From Myxacorys almedinensis A (GTDB lineage Bacteria; Cyanobacteriota; Cyanobacteriia; Leptolyngbyales; Leptolyngbyaceae): a DNA stretch of 61,887 nucleotides. The stretch is taken from positions 1-61,887 of the forward strand of contig NZ_WVIE01000028.1 in NCBI RefSeq assembly GCF_010091945.1. The letters run 5' to 3'. Under the pieces are notes generated by a model. It was not told the DNA's origin and made no database searches. It was given only the letters and a program-made list of their open reading frames with translations. Both the position numbers and the translations under genes were made by a program. This document shows, one piece after another, positions 37,838-48,551 of the stretch (position 1 is the stretch's first letter; each line of letters opens with the position of its first letter).

Positions 37838-38359
37838 CTAGCCATACAGGTTTTCAACCGGAATGCCACGTTCGTCTGCAACTTCCTGCAAGGTTCGCAA
37901 GTTGTCTAGAGCGCTGACCGTTGCACGAGCATTGTTTAACGGGTTGTCTGAGCCAAGTTGCTTAGCGAGAATATTCTTCACGCCTGCCAACTCTAGGACA
38001 GTACGGACTGCACCCCCAGCAATTACCCCCGTACCCGGTGCCGCCGGACGCATCATTACCTTTGCGCCCCCTCCTGCACCCGTCGCCGGATGAGGAATAG
38101 AATTTGCTCTAGTGAGGGGAACCTCAACAAGATGCTTTTTACCGTCTGCGACGCCTTTTTTCACAGCGCCAATGACATCTGCCGCCTTGCCGACGCCAAC
38201 CCCGACCTGACCGCGTTCGTTACCAACGACTACGATCGCTCGGAAGCTGAGCTTTTTACCGCCCTTTACCACTTTGGTTACACGGCGGATTTGCACAACG
38301 CGCTCTTGCCAATCGCTTTCCTTTTCACGGGTGCGCTTTTCTTTTCTAGCCTTTGCCAT
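37838..38359 (-). CDS. rpsE: 30S ribosomal protein S5
   Basis: A 173-residue S5 with a lysine-rich N-terminal extension, [15 protein letters not shown] and the GVGVGKA loop, ending in [14 protein letters not shown]. Normal cyanobacterial length. Confidence 0.98.
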   Translation of the reverse strand: MAKARKEKRTREKESDWQERVVQIRRVTKVVKGGKKLSFRAIVVVGNERGQVGVGVGKAADVIGAVKKGVADGKKHLVEVPLTRANSIPHPATGAGGGAKVMMRPAAPGTGVIAGGAVRTVLELAGVKNILAKQLGSDNPLNNARATVSALDNLRTLQEVADERGIPVENLYG

Positions 38360-38372
38360 GTTTTATGTTCTC

Positions 38373-38735
38373 CTAGAAATCTAACCCAGCTTCACGAGCA
38401 GCGTCTGCCAAAGCTTTGACGCGACCATGATAGAGGTTTCCGCCCCGATCAAACACGACTTGCTGAATCCCTTTTGCTTTGGCGCGTTCGGCGATCAGTT
38501 TGCCAACTTCTGTTGAGGCGTCGCAATTTGCACCCGACTCCAACTTTTCTTTGAGATCTTTATCCACCGTAGACGCAGAAGCCAAGGTTGCCTGCGCTAC
38601 GTCATCAATGACCTGCACATAAATATGCTGATTAGACCGAAATACCGCCATCCGGGGGCGCTCTGATGTCCCAGAAAGAGAACGGCGAATCCGGTAATGG
38701 CGACGACGGACAGCATCTCGACGACTAAGTTTCAT
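38373..38735 (-). CDS. rplR: 50S ribosomal protein L18
   Basis: A 120-residue L18 (5S rRNA binding) with [18 protein letters not shown] and [22 protein letters not shown]. Fourteen bases before rpsE. Confidence 0.98.
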   Translation of the reverse strand: MKLSRRDAVRRRHYRIRRSLSGTSERPRMAVFRSNQHIYVQVIDDVAQATLASASTVDKDLKEKLESGANCDASTEVGKLIAERAKAKGIQQVVFDRGGNLYHGRVKALADAAREAGLDF

Positions 38736-38738
38736 AGT

Positions 38739-39287
38739 TTATTTCTTCCCTTTGCCACCAGCCTTACCAACTTTGCGTCTTACCGCTTCACCCGCATAGC
38801 GAATGCCTTTGCCTTTGTAAGGCTCAGGCGGACGGACGCTTCGGATTTTAGCAGCCATGTTACCAACAATCTCTTTGTCAATGCCACTGACGGTGACATT
38901 AACGTTGTTTTCAACCACAAACTGAATGCCATCCGGTGGCTCGATCAAAACCGGATGACTGTACCCCATATTGAGGTTCAAATTCTTCCCTTGAACTGCC
39001 GCCCGGTAACCCACCCCTTGAATTTCTAGCTTGCGCTGAAACCCTTGAGAGACGCCTTCTACCATGTTGGCAACCAACGTGCGGCACAGCCCATGACGCT
39101 GACGAGCGGCGCGAGATTCATCCCGACGAGTCACCGTAATGGTTTCGCCTTCTTGAGCCAAGAGGGCTTCGGGAGGCAAAACCCGCGAGAGTTCGCCTTT
39201 AGGTCCTTTTACCGTTACCTGTTGACCGTCGATCGTGACCGTCACTTTGGCGGGAATGGGGATAGGACGTTTACCAATCCGAGACAT
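38739..39287 (-). CDS. rplF: 50S ribosomal protein L6
   Basis: A 182-residue L6 starting [15 protein letters not shown], with the C-terminal [15 protein letters not shown] signature. Four bases before rplR. Confidence 0.98.
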   Translation of the reverse strand: MSRIGKRPIPIPAKVTVTIDGQQVTVKGPKGELSRVLPPEALLAQEGETITVTRRDESRAARQRHGLCRTLVANMVEGVSQGFQRKLEIQGVGYRAAVQGKNLNLNMGYSHPVLIEPPDGIQFVVENNVNVTVSGIDKEIVGNMAAKIRSVRPPEPYKGKGIRYAGEAVRRKVGKAGGKGKK

Positions 39288-39353
39288 AACTGTTTCCTCT
39301 TTTGACTATCCTGCTGACTTTTCTAAAACAGCAACGACAAACGGAATACCCCC

Positions 39354-39755
39354 TCACCAGACATAGCAGAGGACTTCGCCACCCACACCCGATCGGCGGG
39401 CGTCGCGATCGGTCATGATGCCGCTAGACGTAGAGATAATGGCAATTCCAATGCCCCCCAACACGCGGGGGAGATCTTTGGTGTTGGAATAGACTCTTAG
39501 CCCAGGTGTCGAAACTCGCTTGAGAGCGGTGATGATGGGTTTGCGGGTTTTGCCCTTGTACTTGAGGGTGACGACGATATTACGCTTTACGCCTTCACCC
39601 GTTTCCTCGATGTCGCTAATAAACCCTTCTGCTTTTAGCACTTGGGCAATGCTACGAGTCATGCGGGTTGCTGGAATCTCCGTGGTTTGATGGCGCGCCA
39701 AACTTGCGTTTCGGATGCGCGTTAGCATATCTGCAATGGTGTCGTTAACTGCCAT
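39354..39755 (-). CDS. rpsH: 30S ribosomal protein S8
   Basis: A 133-residue S8 with [14 protein letters not shown] at the start and [19 protein letters not shown] at the end. Confidence 0.98.
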   Translation of the reverse strand: MAVNDTIADMLTRIRNASLARHQTTEIPATRMTRSIAQVLKAEGFISDIEETGEGVKRNIVVTLKYKGKTRKPIITALKRVSTPGLRVYSNTKDLPRVLGGIGIAIISTSSGIMTDRDARRSGVGGEVLCYVW

Positions 39756-39779
39756 AAGTTCCTCTGTGATGAAACTGCA

Positions 39780-40325
39780 TCAGTTCTCCCGGAAAGGCAT
39801 ACCCAATTCCTTAAGCAGGGCACGACCTTCTTCGTCGGTGTTTGCAGTGGTGATGATTGAAATGTCCATGCCGCGAATCTGATCGATACTGTCGTATTCG
39901 ATTTCGGGGAAGATCAACTGTTCCCGCAGACCGAGGGTATAGTTTCCTCGTCCATCAAAACTTTTAGGGCTGATGCCGCGAAAGTCTCGAATACGAGGCA
40001 AGGCTAGATTCACCAGTCGATCCATAAAGGCATACATGCGATCGCTTCTCAGGGTTACCATCACCCCCACGGGCATCCCCTCGCGGAGTTTAAAAGCTGC
40101 GATCGCTTTTTTGGCTCTAGTGACGACGGGCTTCTGACCCGTAATCGTCGCAATTTCTGCTACCGAAGCTTCTAGCGCCTTGGCATTTTGGGAGGCTTCT
40201 CCCAAACCCCGGTTCACCGTGATTTTCACGAGCTTTGGTACTTGATGGATGTTCGTGTAAGCAAACTGCTCCATCATCTTTGGAACGACCTTATCTTGAT
40301 AGATCGTTTTCAGTCCTGTTGCCAT
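39780..40325 (-). CDS. rplE: 50S ribosomal protein L5
   Basis: A 181-residue L5 with [34 protein letters not shown] and the [22 protein letters not shown] C terminus. Confidence 0.98.
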   Translation of the reverse strand: MATGLKTIYQDKVVPKMMEQFAYTNIHQVPKLVKITVNRGLGEASQNAKALEASVAEIATITGQKPVVTRAKKAIAAFKLREGMPVGVMVTLRSDRMYAFMDRLVNLALPRIRDFRGISPKSFDGRGNYTLGLREQLIFPEIEYDSIDQIRGMDISIITTANTDEEGRALLKELGMPFREN

Positions 40326-40380
40326 AGTGTGTCCTTTCCCTGGGCTTGGTCAGGGAGCTAGTAAAGTAGTTGGGCTGAAG

Positions 40381-40728
40381 CTAGTCGATAATTTCGCCCG
40401 TTTTCTTCAGCATTCGCACCTTGCGACCCTCGTCAGTGACGGTGAAGCAAACGCGGCTTCTCACCTTCTGCTTCTCGGAATACAGCATCACATTAGAGCT
40501 ATGAATCGGATATTCAAGGGTTTCGATCCGACCTGATTCGCCTTCGCCTTGGGGCTTAATGTGCTTAGTCTTGATATTGACGCCCTTGATGAGCACCTTG
40601 CTCGTCTTGGGAAACACTTGCTCAATCTCCCCCACTTTCCCTTTATCGCTACCCGCAATCACTTGCACGGTGTCACCCTTTTTTACATGCATTTTGTAAC
40701 GGGTGACAGATTTTTTCTTCGTCGCCAT
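40381..40728 (-). CDS. rplX: 50S ribosomal protein L24
   Basis: A 115-residue L24 with the KOW motif [21 protein letters not shown]. Its start overlaps the rplN stop by one base. Confidence 0.97.
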   Translation of the reverse strand: MATKKKSVTRYKMHVKKGDTVQVIAGSDKGKVGEIEQVFPKTSKVLIKGVNIKTKHIKPQGEGESGRIETLEYPIHSSNVMLYSEKQKVRSRVCFTVTDEGRKVRMLKKTGEIID

Positions 40729-41096
40729 TACAGCACCTCCGGAGCCAAGGAAACGATTTTGGTGTAGTTTTTGTCGCGCAACTCACGAGCCACCGGACCA
40801 AACACCCGTGTGCCTCTGGGGTTGCCGTCTGCGTTAATAATCACCGCCGCGTTGTCATCAAACCGAATACTCATGCCGCTATCGCGACGAATGGTTTTCT
40901 TAGTTCGCACTACAACAGCTTTCACCACATCGGATTTCTTGACTGCCATATTGGGCAGGGCATCTTTGACGACTGCCACGATCACATCTCCTACAGCGGC
41001 ATAACGGCGGTTACCACCCCCCACAACGCGGATACACATCAGTTTTCGGGCACCACTGTTGTCTGCCACGTTTAAATAACTTTCTTGTTGAATCAT
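40728..41096 (-). CDS. rplN: 50S ribosomal protein L14
   Basis: A 122-residue L14 starting [22 protein letters not shown], with [14 protein letters not shown] near the end. Confidence 0.98.
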   Translation of the reverse strand: MIQQESYLNVADNSGARKLMCIRVVGGGNRRYAAVGDVIVAVVKDALPNMAVKKSDVVKAVVVRTKKTIRRDSGMSIRFDDNAAVIINADGNPRGTRVFGPVARELRDKNYTKIVSLAPEVL

Positions 41097-41114
41097 GATT
41101 CGCCTCCGGCGACC

Positions 41115-41363
41115 TTAGATCTTGGAACTGCTTAGGATTTCGGCAACAGCCCAGCGCTTGGTACGGCTCAGAGGGCGGGTTTCCAGAATGCGGACGCGAT
41201 CGCCCATCTTGCACTTGTTTTCTTCATCATGCGCTTTATAGCGCTTGGTTCGGACGACAATTTTGCCGTATTTAGGATGGGCAGCGCGGTTTTCCACCGC
41301 GACCACCACGGTTTTATCCATTTTGTCGCTGACGACTAAGCCAACTCTCTCTTTCACTGCCAT
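41115..41363 (-). CDS. rpsQ: 30S ribosomal protein S17
   Basis: An 82-residue S17 with [17 protein letters not shown] and [18 protein letters not shown]. Confidence 0.98.
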   Translation of the reverse strand: MAVKERVGLVVSDKMDKTVVVAVENRAAHPKYGKIVVRTKRYKAHDEENKCKMGDRVRILETRPLSRTKRWAVAEILSSSKI

Positions 41364-41378
41364 TGGGTTTAACTCCGG

Positions 41379-41591
41379 TTAGCTCTCGCCTTGTTTCAAC
41401 TGTCGTTCACGTTCAACGGTCAACAACTGAGCTAAGCGATGTTTTGCATGTTTAAACAGATGTGGCTTTTCGAGTTGACGAGTGCCTTTTTGCATTCGCA
41501 AATCAAATAACTCACGCTTAGCTGCCAAAATTTGCTCAGACAGTTCGTCGTCGTTGAGCTTTCTCGCGTCTTCAACTTTAGGAAGAGGCAT
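41379..41591 (-). CDS. rpmC: 50S ribosomal protein L29
   Basis: A 70-residue helical hairpin protein with LNDDELSEQILAAKRELFDLRMQ. Three bases after rplP. Confidence 0.97.
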   Translation of the reverse strand: MPLPKVEDARKLNDDELSEQILAAKRELFDLRMQKGTRQLEKPHLFKHAKHRLAQLLTVERERQLKQGES

Positions 41592-41594
41592 AAT

Positions 41595-42026
41595 TTAAGA
41601 CTCCTCCGTGGCTTCAATTTGGTGACGGACAATAAATTTGGTCTTGATCGGCATTTTGAAGGAGGCAAGGCGCATCGCTTCACGGGCAGTGGCTTCAGGG
41701 ACACCGGCAATCTCAAATAAGATCCGACCGGGTTTGACCACCGCCACCCAAAACTCGGGTGCACCCTTACCAGAACCCATCCGGGTTTCAGCCGGGCGTG
41801 CCGTTACAGGTTTATCCGGGAAGACGCGAATCCAGATTTTTCCACCCCGACGAATGTAGCGCGTCATCGCACGACGACCTGCTTCAATTTGCCGAGAGGT
41901 GATCCACGATGGCTCTAGCGCCTGCAATCCGAAATCTCCAAAGTTCAGATCGCTGCCGCGAGTTGCCAGTCCTCTCATCCGACCGCGCTGTTGTTTGCGG
42001 AATTTTGTTCTTCTTGGGCTTAACAT
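41595..42026 (-). CDS. rplP: 50S ribosomal protein L16
   Basis: A 143-residue L16 starting [19 protein letters not shown], with [19 protein letters not shown]. Confidence 0.98.
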   Translation of the reverse strand: MLSPRRTKFRKQQRGRMRGLATRGSDLNFGDFGLQALEPSWITSRQIEAGRRAMTRYIRRGGKIWIRVFPDKPVTARPAETRMGSGKGAPEFWVAVVKPGRILFEIAGVPEATAREAMRLASFKMPIKTKFIVRHQIEATEES

Positions 42027-42095
42027 GACTCACTACCAATTATTTAGAGTCAAGGGCGTAAGCAGTGGGCGCAAAGGAAGGTTCCTTCGCCTGGC

Positions 42096-42848
42096 TTAGC
42101 CCTCATTCGATCGATCTTCAAACTGTTGACGACGGCGCTGTTGACGACGGCGCGGTTGTTGGTTGGTCGGAGCTTCTTCAACCCGCTCTTGTCCGGGAAT
42201 AATTTCACCCTTAAAGACCCACACTTTGATACCGAGGGTTCCGTAGATCGTCGCGGCAGTGCAGTAAGCGTAGTCGATATCAGCCCGGAGGGTATGAAGC
42301 GGCACGCGACCTTCACGAGTCCATTCAGGACGCGCAATTTCTGCCCCGTTCAAGCGACCGCTGACCTGAATCTTGATGCCTTCGATGCCAGCGCGTTGGG
42401 CGCGTTGAATCGCTTGGCGCACCACCCGACGGAAGGAAACCCGCCGCTCTAGCTGCTCGGCAATGTATTCACCGATTAGGGCAGCGTCGGCATCAACCCG
42501 AGCCACCTCGACCACATTGATGCGGATGGCGCGATCGCGATCGCCCAAGGCATCTTGTAAGTTCGTACGCAGCACCTCAATGCCAGCACCGCCACGACCG
42601 ACCACCACGCCCGGACGGGAGGTCCGAATTTCGAGATCGATCTGATCGGCTTTCCGCTCAATCCGAATCTCAGAGATTCCCGGCTTTTTCAAATTGTCCA
42701 GATTTTTGGGGTTCTTGATAAAGAACTCGCGAATCTGATGATCTTCTTTTAGCAAGTCGGGATAGCGTTCTGCATCTGCATACCAGCGCGATTGGTGATC
42801 TTTGATGATCCCCAGCCGAAAGCCAGTTGGATTAATCTTTTGTCCCAC
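42096..42848 (-). CDS. rpsC: 30S ribosomal protein S3
   Basis: A 250-residue S3 with [13 protein letters not shown] at the start, the KH domain ([14 protein letters not shown]) and an Arg/Gln-rich C-terminal tail. The true start is GTG at 42848, with GAGGAC nine bases upstream; an in-frame ATG eight codons earlier gives an N terminus foreign to S3. Confidence 0.97.
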   Translation of the reverse strand: MGQKINPTGFRLGIIKDHQSRWYADAERYPDLLKEDHQIREFFIKNPKNLDNLKKPGISEIRIERKADQIDLEIRTSRPGVVVGRGGAGIEVLRTNLQDALGDRDRAIRINVVEVARVDADAALIGEYIAEQLERRVSFRRVVRQAIQRAQRAGIEGIKIQVSGRLNGAEIARPEWTREGRVPLHTLRADIDYAYCTAATIYGTLGIKVWVFKGEIIPGQERVEEAPTNQQPRRRQQRRRQQFEDRSNEG

Positions 42849-42881
42849 AAATATGTCCTCAAAAAGCAGCAAAGAACTTGA

Positions 42882-43244
42882 TTATGAATCAGCCGTGCCA
42901 GGAGCGACTGCCACTGTGATGTGACAGGTCGGCTTACGGATTTGGTAGGCGCGTCCTTGGGCTCTCGGTCGAAACCGTTTGAGAACAGGTCCTTGATCCG
43001 CAAACGCTTGGCTAACAATGAGATCGGCGCGGTTGTAGCCTTCATTGTGTTCAGCATTTGCCGCCGCAGAGCGGAGCACCTTGAGGACAGGTTCGCAGGC
43101 GCGATAAGGCATAAATTCGAGAATAATCAGCGCTTCACGGTAAGACATGCCTCGAATTTGATCGAGCACCCGCCGCACCTTAAACGGCGACATGCGGATG
43201 TACCGTGCGATCGCTTTGACTTCTCCTGGGGTTTGCGTTGCCAT
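42882..43244 (-). CDS. rplV: 50S ribosomal protein L22
   Basis: A 120-residue L22 with [22 protein letters not shown] and the conserved [20 protein letters not shown] loop. The second of two adjacent ATG codons is best placed (seven bases) relative to AGGAG. A 25-residue upstream extension overlapping rpsS is rejected. Confidence 0.96.
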   Translation of the reverse strand: MATQTPGEVKAIARYIRMSPFKVRRVLDQIRGMSYREALIILEFMPYRACEPVLKVLRSAAANAEHNEGYNRADLIVSQAFADQGPVLKRFRPRAQGRAYQIRKPTCHITVAVAPGTADS

Positions 43245-43254
43245 CATATATCTC

Positions 43255-43533
43255 CTATCGACGCGCCTTGCGATCGCCGCCTGCATGACCCCGGAACGTC
43301 CGAGTCGGCGCGAATTCACCTAGCTTGTGTCCTACCATCTGTTCAGACACAAACACCGGAACATGCTGACGACCGTTATGAACCGCGATCGTCAAGCCAA
43401 TCATTTGAGGCAAAATCGTCGAAGCGCGCGACCAAGTTTTGATCACCTGGTTATCGCCCTTCGCTCTGGCAGCCTCAACCTTTTTCATCAAATGGTCTGC
43501 AACGAACGGACCTTTCTTCAGTGAGCGTGACAT
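43255..43533 (-). CDS. rpsS: 30S ribosomal protein S19
   Basis: A 92-residue S19 starting [20 protein letters not shown], with [17 protein letters not shown]. Confidence 0.98.
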   Translation of the reverse strand: MSRSLKKGPFVADHLMKKVEAARAKGDNQVIKTWSRASTILPQMIGLTIAVHNGRQHVPVFVSEQMVGHKLGEFAPTRTFRGHAGGDRKARR

Positions 43534-43550
43534 TTGTTGTTCCCCCTAAA

Positions 43551-44414
43551 TTACGATTCTCGTCCGCCGCGCCCTCGCTTGGAGGTCTTACGCCGCCGCC
43601 GCACGATTAAAGCACTGCTCAGTTTCTTTTTGTTGCGAGTCTTCGCCCCCAAGGTGGGTTTACCCCAAGGCGTTACCGGACCCGGACGACCAATGGGGGC
43701 GCGTCCTTCACCCCCCCCATGGGGATGATCCACAGGGTTCATCACACTTCCGCGAACTTGAGGACGGCGACCCCGGTGACGAGTCCGACCGGCTTTCCCC
43801 AAGGTGAGGTTGCGATGCTCAGCATTGCCGACCTGCCCGATCGTGGCATAGCACTCTTTGCGCACCATTCGCACTTCGGTTGACGGCAGTTTCAGAGTCA
43901 CATAATCCCCCTCTTTCGCCGCAACTTGAGCTTGAGCACCGGCTGCTCGCACCATCTGAGCACCTTTACCAGGCTGAAGCTCAACGTTGTGAACAATCGT
44001 ACCAAGGGGAATATTCTCTAACGGTAGGGCATTGCCCACCTCGATCGGCGCATCAGCACCTGCCTGAATCGTGGTGCCAACCTTCAGCCCAGCCGGATGA
44101 ATGATATAGCGCTTCTCGCCGTCTTGGTAGAACAGCAATGCCAAACGGGCGTTGCGGTTGGGATCATACTCAACAGCAGCAACCTTTGCGGGCATATTGC
44201 GCTTGTCTCGCTTGAAATCAATAATGCGATAAAGCTGCTTGTGACCACCCCCATGATGGCGACAGGTAATCACCCCTCGATTGTTGCGACCCTTGGCGCG
44301 GTGCTTGTGCACCGTCAGGGACTTTTCAGGCGTTGACTTGGTAATTTCACTAAAGTCAGACACGCTGCGATCGCGGGTTCCAGGGGTGTAGGGTCGATAG
44401 TTTCGGATACCCAT
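43551..44414 (-). CDS. rplB: 50S ribosomal protein L2
   Basis: A 287-residue L2 with [21 protein letters not shown] and [20 protein letters not shown], the peptidyl-transferase-proximal loop with its conserved His. Confidence 0.98.
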   Translation of the reverse strand: MGIRNYRPYTPGTRDRSVSDFSEITKSTPEKSLTVHKHRAKGRNNRGVITCRHHGGGHKQLYRIIDFKRDKRNMPAKVAAVEYDPNRNARLALLFYQDGEKRYIIHPAGLKVGTTIQAGADAPIEVGNALPLENIPLGTIVHNVELQPGKGAQMVRAAGAQAQVAAKEGDYVTLKLPSTEVRMVRKECYATIGQVGNAEHRNLTLGKAGRTRHRGRRPQVRGSVMNPVDHPHGGGEGRAPIGRPGPVTPWGKPTLGAKTRNKKKLSSALIVRRRRKTSKRGRGGRES

Positions 44415-44436
44415 AACTGGTTACTCTCTGAGAAAT

Positions 44437-44742
44437 TTATACGTCGGGGAATAAAGTGATCGAATTGCCTTCAGCTAGGGTAACGATCGCTTTTTTGTAC
44501 TGCGGCTTATAACCTTGGAATTTACCAACTCTCTTCTTTTTACGAGGAGGAAGCATGGTATTTACGGCGGTGACTTTCACATCAAACAAGTATTCAACTG
44601 CCGCTTTGATCTGTGGCTTTCTGGCTTTAGGCGGAACTTCAAACGTGTACTGATTGAGTTCCAAGAGCCGAGTCGCCTTCTCGGTAATAATTGGGCGACG
44701 GATAATATCTGCTAAGTCGCGGGGGTCAAACTCAGTCACCAT
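44437..44742 (-). CDS. rplW: 50S ribosomal protein L23
   Basis: A 101-residue L23 with [17 protein letters not shown] and [20 protein letters not shown] start at MVTEFDPRD, just after AGGAGG; it overlaps the rplD end by 11 bases, implying coupled translation. Confidence 0.96.
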   Translation of the reverse strand: MVTEFDPRDLADIIRRPIITEKATRLLELNQYTFEVPPKARKPQIKAAVEYLFDVKVTAVNTMLPPRKKKRVGKFQGYKPQYKKAIVTLAEGNSITLFPDV

Positions 44743-45364
44743 AAACCTCCTGAATTTTCGCGATCGCGGCTGCCGTCGTAATAATGTGATCCGCGTGGAG
44801 CAGATCAAACACGTTGAGGTTGTTTGCCGAAATCAATCTAAGATTTGCCACGTTTCGAGCCGAGAGATACACGTTTTCATCACGCTCAGCCATAATCATC
44901 AGCACTTTCGATCCTGGCTCAACGCCCCACCGAGTCAGCGCCCCAACGAGTTCTTTCGTTTTCGGACGCTCCAGGTTTGAAGCAAACTCCTCAACCAAAA
45001 TTAAGTGCTCGGCTCGGCTTTGAAACGCCGTTCTCAACGCCAATCTCCGCTCTTTGCGGTTCATTTTCTGGGAGTAATCTCTGGGCTTTGGTCCAAAGAT
45101 CACGCCGCCGCCCCGCCAGAGGGGAGAACGGTTAGAACCGGCACGAGCACGACCCGTTCCTTTCTGACGCCAAGGCTTCCGTCCCCCCCCGCGCACCTCT
45201 GCACGAGTTTTTGTCGAAGCGGTTCCTTGACGAGCATTGGCTAACTGACGAACCAACGCCCGATGCACCACGCTTTTCGCGGTTTCTGGCTTGGCAACCT
45301 TCAGTTCAAAGGATGTCGTACCGTTTTCGGCTCCCTGCCAATCTTTTACTACACAATCCACCAT
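44732..45364 (-). CDS. rplD: 50S ribosomal protein L4
   Basis: A 210-residue L4 with the extended loop [19 protein letters not shown] that lines the exit tunnel. Follows rplC by 11 bases. Confidence 0.98.
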   Translation of the reverse strand: MVDCVVKDWQGAENGTTSFELKVAKPETAKSVVHRALVRQLANARQGTASTKTRAEVRGGGRKPWRQKGTGRARAGSNRSPLWRGGGVIFGPKPRDYSQKMNRKERRLALRTAFQSRAEHLILVEEFASNLERPKTKELVGALTRWGVEPGSKVLMIMAERDENVYLSARNVANLRLISANNLNVFDLLHADHIITTAAAIAKIQEVYGD

Positions 45365-45375
45365 GTCTTTACTCC

Positions 45376-46017
45376 TTAGCCCTTCTTGCCGCGAATGTTA
45401 GCGGGCATGATCTGCACCAGCGCACCAGGCTTACCGGGAACCGCACCCTTAATTAAGATGAGGTTGCGATCGGCATCAACGCGCACAACAGTCAACTTCC
45501 GAATCGTAGTGCGCGTGCCCCCAAGGCGACCCGCCATCCGCTTGCCGGGGTACACCCGTCCGGGGGTGGTTCCGGCTCCAGTAGAGCCAGGGGCACGGTG
45601 GTTTTTAGAACCGTGAGCCATCGGACCTCGCTTAAAGTTGTGGCGCTTTTGGTAGCCCGCAAAGCCGCGACCGATACTCGTACCAACGACATCGACAAGC
45701 TGACCCTTTTCAAACAGATCGGCTTTCAAGTGCTGACCGGGTTCATAGTCCCCTGCATTTTCAACGCGGCACTCAACAAGGTGGCGCACAGGATCAGTGT
45801 TGGTTTTGGCTAGGTGTCCCAACAGGGGTTTGTTGAGAACTTTGGCTCTAGCTTCGCCAAACCCGATTTGGATGGCAGCATAGCCATCTGTTTCTTTGGT
45901 TTTAACTTGGGTGACGGGGCATGGACCGGCTTGAATAACGGTGACAGGAATGGATCTTCCTGTTTCGTCAAACACCTGGGTCATGCCAAGTTTAGTTCCG
46001 AGAATACCGACTGACAC
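45376..46017 (-). CDS. rplC: 50S ribosomal protein L3
   Basis: A 213-residue L3, first gene of the block. The true start is GTG ([16 protein letters not shown]) with AGGAGA nine bases upstream; a longer ATG ORF (to 46056) adds a non-homologous N terminus. [20 protein letters not shown] is the rRNA-binding loop. Confidence 0.97.
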   Translation of the reverse strand: MSVGILGTKLGMTQVFDETGRSIPVTVIQAGPCPVTQVKTKETDGYAAIQIGFGEARAKVLNKPLLGHLAKTNTDPVRHLVECRVENAGDYEPGQHLKADLFEKGQLVDVVGTSIGRGFAGYQKRHNFKRGPMAHGSKNHRAPGSTGAGTTPGRVYPGKRMAGRLGGTRTTIRKLTVVRVDADRNLILIKGAVPGKPGALVQIMPANIRGKKG

Positions 46018-46602
46018 GGCAACGGGTCTCCTTTTTATTACAGATAAACGTGGCAAATCCGCGACTTAGACATCGCAGATCTGTTGGAGTCACTCCAACG
46101 GGCTTCACAGCCTGAAGACCAGAAGAATCTTGCCTCTAGGAGATTAAAGAGGTAGCGGATTCCGCTTTGTCGAGTTGAATCTCAGACAACCGACTCAAAG
46201 CTGTTTTGGAGCTAGACTCTAGGATGCTGTCACCAGCGATGGACTTGGCTAGCGTGCTAGTCAGTATCCAACGAGTGCTGGGATCAAACGTGAAGCTAGA
46301 TAAAAACCTTGATGGAATTCTTAGCCTTCTCGCCCGAAGCGGTGCCTATGGAGTTACGCTTTGCGCTGATCGCTTTAGATTTTCCTATCAAAAACAGTGC
46401 TTTTGAGGCACTGCTCAAACTCTTTCTACAGAAGCAAATCTGAAAGTGTAGAGTGGGCAGGAAATCGCGTAACTGAATTTTAGCGACAATTAAACATCAT
46501 AGATTAGGAATGCCAATATTGTCCACAAAGTTTCTCTGTGTTTGCAAGACAGACCAGGGGCACAGTGGGGTAGACCTCTGGGTTCAAAACTACAGACATA
46601 GA
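46018..46602 (-). promoter_or_regulatory. leader and promoter region of the ribosomal block
   Basis: About 585 bases without a supported gene. On the rplC side it holds three small stems: GTTGGAG/CTCCAAC with a TCA loop (46083-46099), CTTCA/TGAAG (46103-46117) and the palindrome AGCGGATTCCGCT (46154-46166). This could be an autoregulatory mRNA leader; no known class is matched by eye. Confidence 0.45.
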
Positions 46603-46806
46603 CTAATCTTCTGGCAAAATCCACTGGGGCGGAGCCGACGCCCGCTCTCGTGCTTTTTTTCGCACTGCTTCATCTGCTATGTCTAGCAGCTTGTCTAACG
46701 GCGTCTCGCTAATAAAATTTGACGCCTGCTCAGTGTATTGGCGATTGGGACATTTATCACCCAAAACACAGCCGTTTTTGCACATCTCAGCACAGTTAAT
46801 CTCCAT
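46603..46806 (-). CDS. small Cys-rich conserved protein
   Basis: A 67-residue protein beginning MEINCAEMCKNGCVLGDKC, with four cysteines spaced CX3CX3CX5C, then a helical LDKLLDIADEAVRKKARE and a short PPQWILPED tail. It looks like a metal- or cluster-binding small protein (inference). I believe relatives occur in other cyanobacteria but cannot name the family. Confidence 0.7.
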   Translation of the reverse strand: MEINCAEMCKNGCVLGDKCPNRQYTEQASNFISETPLDKLLDIADEAVRKKARERASAPPQWILPED

Positions 46807-46979
46807 GTTCTCATCTCCAGTGATTTTAGAATTGGGGAAGTAGGGCGTTGGGTTGAGGATGCCAATTGGCTTGTAACGTGAAGGCGTTGGGAGAGCGGAT
46901 GGAAAAATATAAATTAGACAGTGACCTAACTCACTCTATCCCTCGACTCCTAGTCCCTCGATGCCATCTTGACAGACCA

Positions 46980-47312
46980 CTAGCTGCCCAGTTTGAAGGC
47001 TTCTAAACACAAACTGTAAATAACGCCAATTTTTAGCATGTTAATGAATTCGGCACTCAGCGATCGCTTCAGTTGTTCGCTGCCGCCATAGATTACCCGA
47101 CTGGTCAGTTCTGTGGCGACCACAATCAGTAGCGCCGCGACAACATCTAATTCTGAGCGCTGTCCGGCGGTGGTAGACAGGATGTTGCCCACCAAGAAAC
47201 CAAAGAGTAGCCCAATTGTGAGTAGCGAAACTCGACGCCACGGATTGCGAAACAGTTGATCCACTTGCTTCGTCGTAGCTTGGACTAGTGTGTTTAGGCG
47301 GGTATTTTGCAT
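46980..47312 (-). CDS. ycf20: Ycf20-like (DUF565) protein
   Basis: A 110-residue membrane protein with two to three hydrophobic helices. Family features: MQNTRLNTLV start, FRNPWRRVSLLTIGLLFGFLVG, and the C-terminal LKIGVIYSLCLEAFKLGS. Ycf20 is linked to non-photochemical quenching in green algae; its cyanobacterial role is unclear. Confidence 0.87.
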   Translation of the reverse strand: MQNTRLNTLVQATTKQVDQLFRNPWRRVSLLTIGLLFGFLVGNILSTTAGQRSELDVVAALLIVVATELTSRVIYGGSEQLKRSLSAEFINMLKIGVIYSLCLEAFKLGS

Positions 47313-47419
47313 GGCGGATATGGGCGCATTATCACTACTTTACTCAAAAAATCTTGCCACAATCGTCTTAAAGCTTGTTATCACTAAAGTACAAGCATTG
47401 AAAAAGGTTGCGGGGTCTG

Positions 47420-47977
47420 ATGAAACCGATAAATGACAAACGACACCCTGCCTTTAAAGTTGCGATCGCAGTGGCAATTTTGCTGACGGGTGGATGGCTT
47501 CTGCTACAACGATTTCAAATCGGAATTGAGTTTTCTCCTGCCGAGTCTAACCAGGTGCCCGTGATCAAAACTCAACCGTCAGAGGCTCCGGCTGCAAGCG
47601 CTCCGGCAACCCCCACTACGACCAAGCCTGATCCCGCCGATGTTGCTGCCCGTCAAGGCAAACTGCGAGTTAGCAACCGCTCTGTTCACCCGCTCCGAGT
47701 GGCATTGCTCTCTCGCCAAAGCGGGAAGACAAAAGCTGGGGCAGCCGCCAGATTTGCAACGCCTGCCCATTGGGATTTTGCGCCCCAAGAAGGCAGCACA
47801 GAAGGTTTGCTAGTTTCTCTGCCCGATCGCGAGATCAAGCTAAAGCAAGGCGATGTTGTGGTGGCTTTTGCCCAAGATGGATCTCAACGCTATTGGGGGC
47901 CGTTTGTGGTGGGAGAGAGCGATCGCCCAGATTGGAATCCTCAGGCGGCGGAGTGGGAGCTAGTATTGGGTGAATGA
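47420..47977 (+). CDS. hypothetical membrane-anchored protein
   Basis: A 185-residue protein with one N-terminal membrane helix (AIAVAILLTGGWLLLQ), a Pro/Ala/Thr-rich linker (about 45-75) and a C-terminal beta-rich domain with GKLRVSNRSVHPLRVALL and QRYWGPFVVGES. I do not recognise the family. The ATG at 47420 is chosen over a TTG twelve bases earlier. Confidence 0.65.
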   Translation: MKPINDKRHPAFKVAIAVAILLTGGWLLLQRFQIGIEFSPAESNQVPVIKTQPSEAPAASAPATPTTTKPDPADVAARQGKLRVSNRSVHPLRVALLSRQSGKTKAGAAARFATPAHWDFAPQEGSTEGLLVSLPDREIKLKQGDVVVAFAQDGSQRYWGPFVVGESDRPDWNPQAAEWELVLGE

Positions 47978-48026
47978 TGTTGTAAGGCAATGCCTGCCCA
48001 ATGTGGTTTTCATCATTTGCTGGCGG

Positions 48027-48551
48027 TCATAATTTAATCAAAAAGCTGTCTCTTCTGTGAAAGTCGGCTTCTAACCCAGGATGCGCCAATGCCCAGTACG
48101 TCAGCCCGTGGGTTTTGGATTCGATCACCGCTGCGATCGCAACCTCAAACCTTTGCTTAGCTAAGCCAAGGCAATCCAAATTTAGCGCGATCGTTAGCCT
48201 CAACCCATCAGGGGACTGCTGCACCTCAAACGGAAACGCTGCAAGTGCGGTTTCTTCTTGCATTCCCCTTCGATAGCGATCAAAGCGGTAAGCGTTCCAG
48301 TGCCCAGCAGGAGAAAGATTAAATTCCCAATATCGCTGAGAATCGTTGAGACCCAGGAAAAACTCGAAACAGGTCGTTTGCCAAAGATTAGTTTGACGAC
48401 TGGGAAGGGCAGGTGATGGAATAATGATCGCACCTAGATCGCCACGAAGATCGTATCGAATCATAAGATAACGATCGCTGCGATGGATGGCTCCCGCAAC
48501 GGATAAATCAACGCTAGACAAAGAAAAAGAGGCTAGCGAAAACTCGGTCAT
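48027..48551 (-). CDS. DOMON-like domain protein
   Basis: A 174-residue beta-sandwich protein with the pattern LWQTTCFEFFLG, YWEFNLSPAGHWNAYRFDRYR and HPGLEADFHRRDSF, typical of cyanobacterial DOMON-like proteins, which may bind sugars or haem. Its start overlaps the stop of the phosphotransferase gene by four bases (ATGA), so the two are one operon. Confidence 0.75.
   Translation of the reverse strand: MTEFSLASFSLSSVDLSVAGAIHRSDRYLMIRYDLRGDLGAIIIPSPALPSRQTNLWQTTCFEFFLGLNDSQRYWEFNLSPAGHWNAYRFDRYRRGMQEETALAAFPFEVQQSPDGLRLTIALNLDCLGLAKQRFEVAIAAVIESKTHGLTYWALAHPGLEADFHRRDSFLIKL

Noticed and set aside
46206..46406. 66-codon plus-strand ORF upstream of rplC
   Set aside because: No ribosome binding site or conserved pattern; lies in the leader/promoter region.
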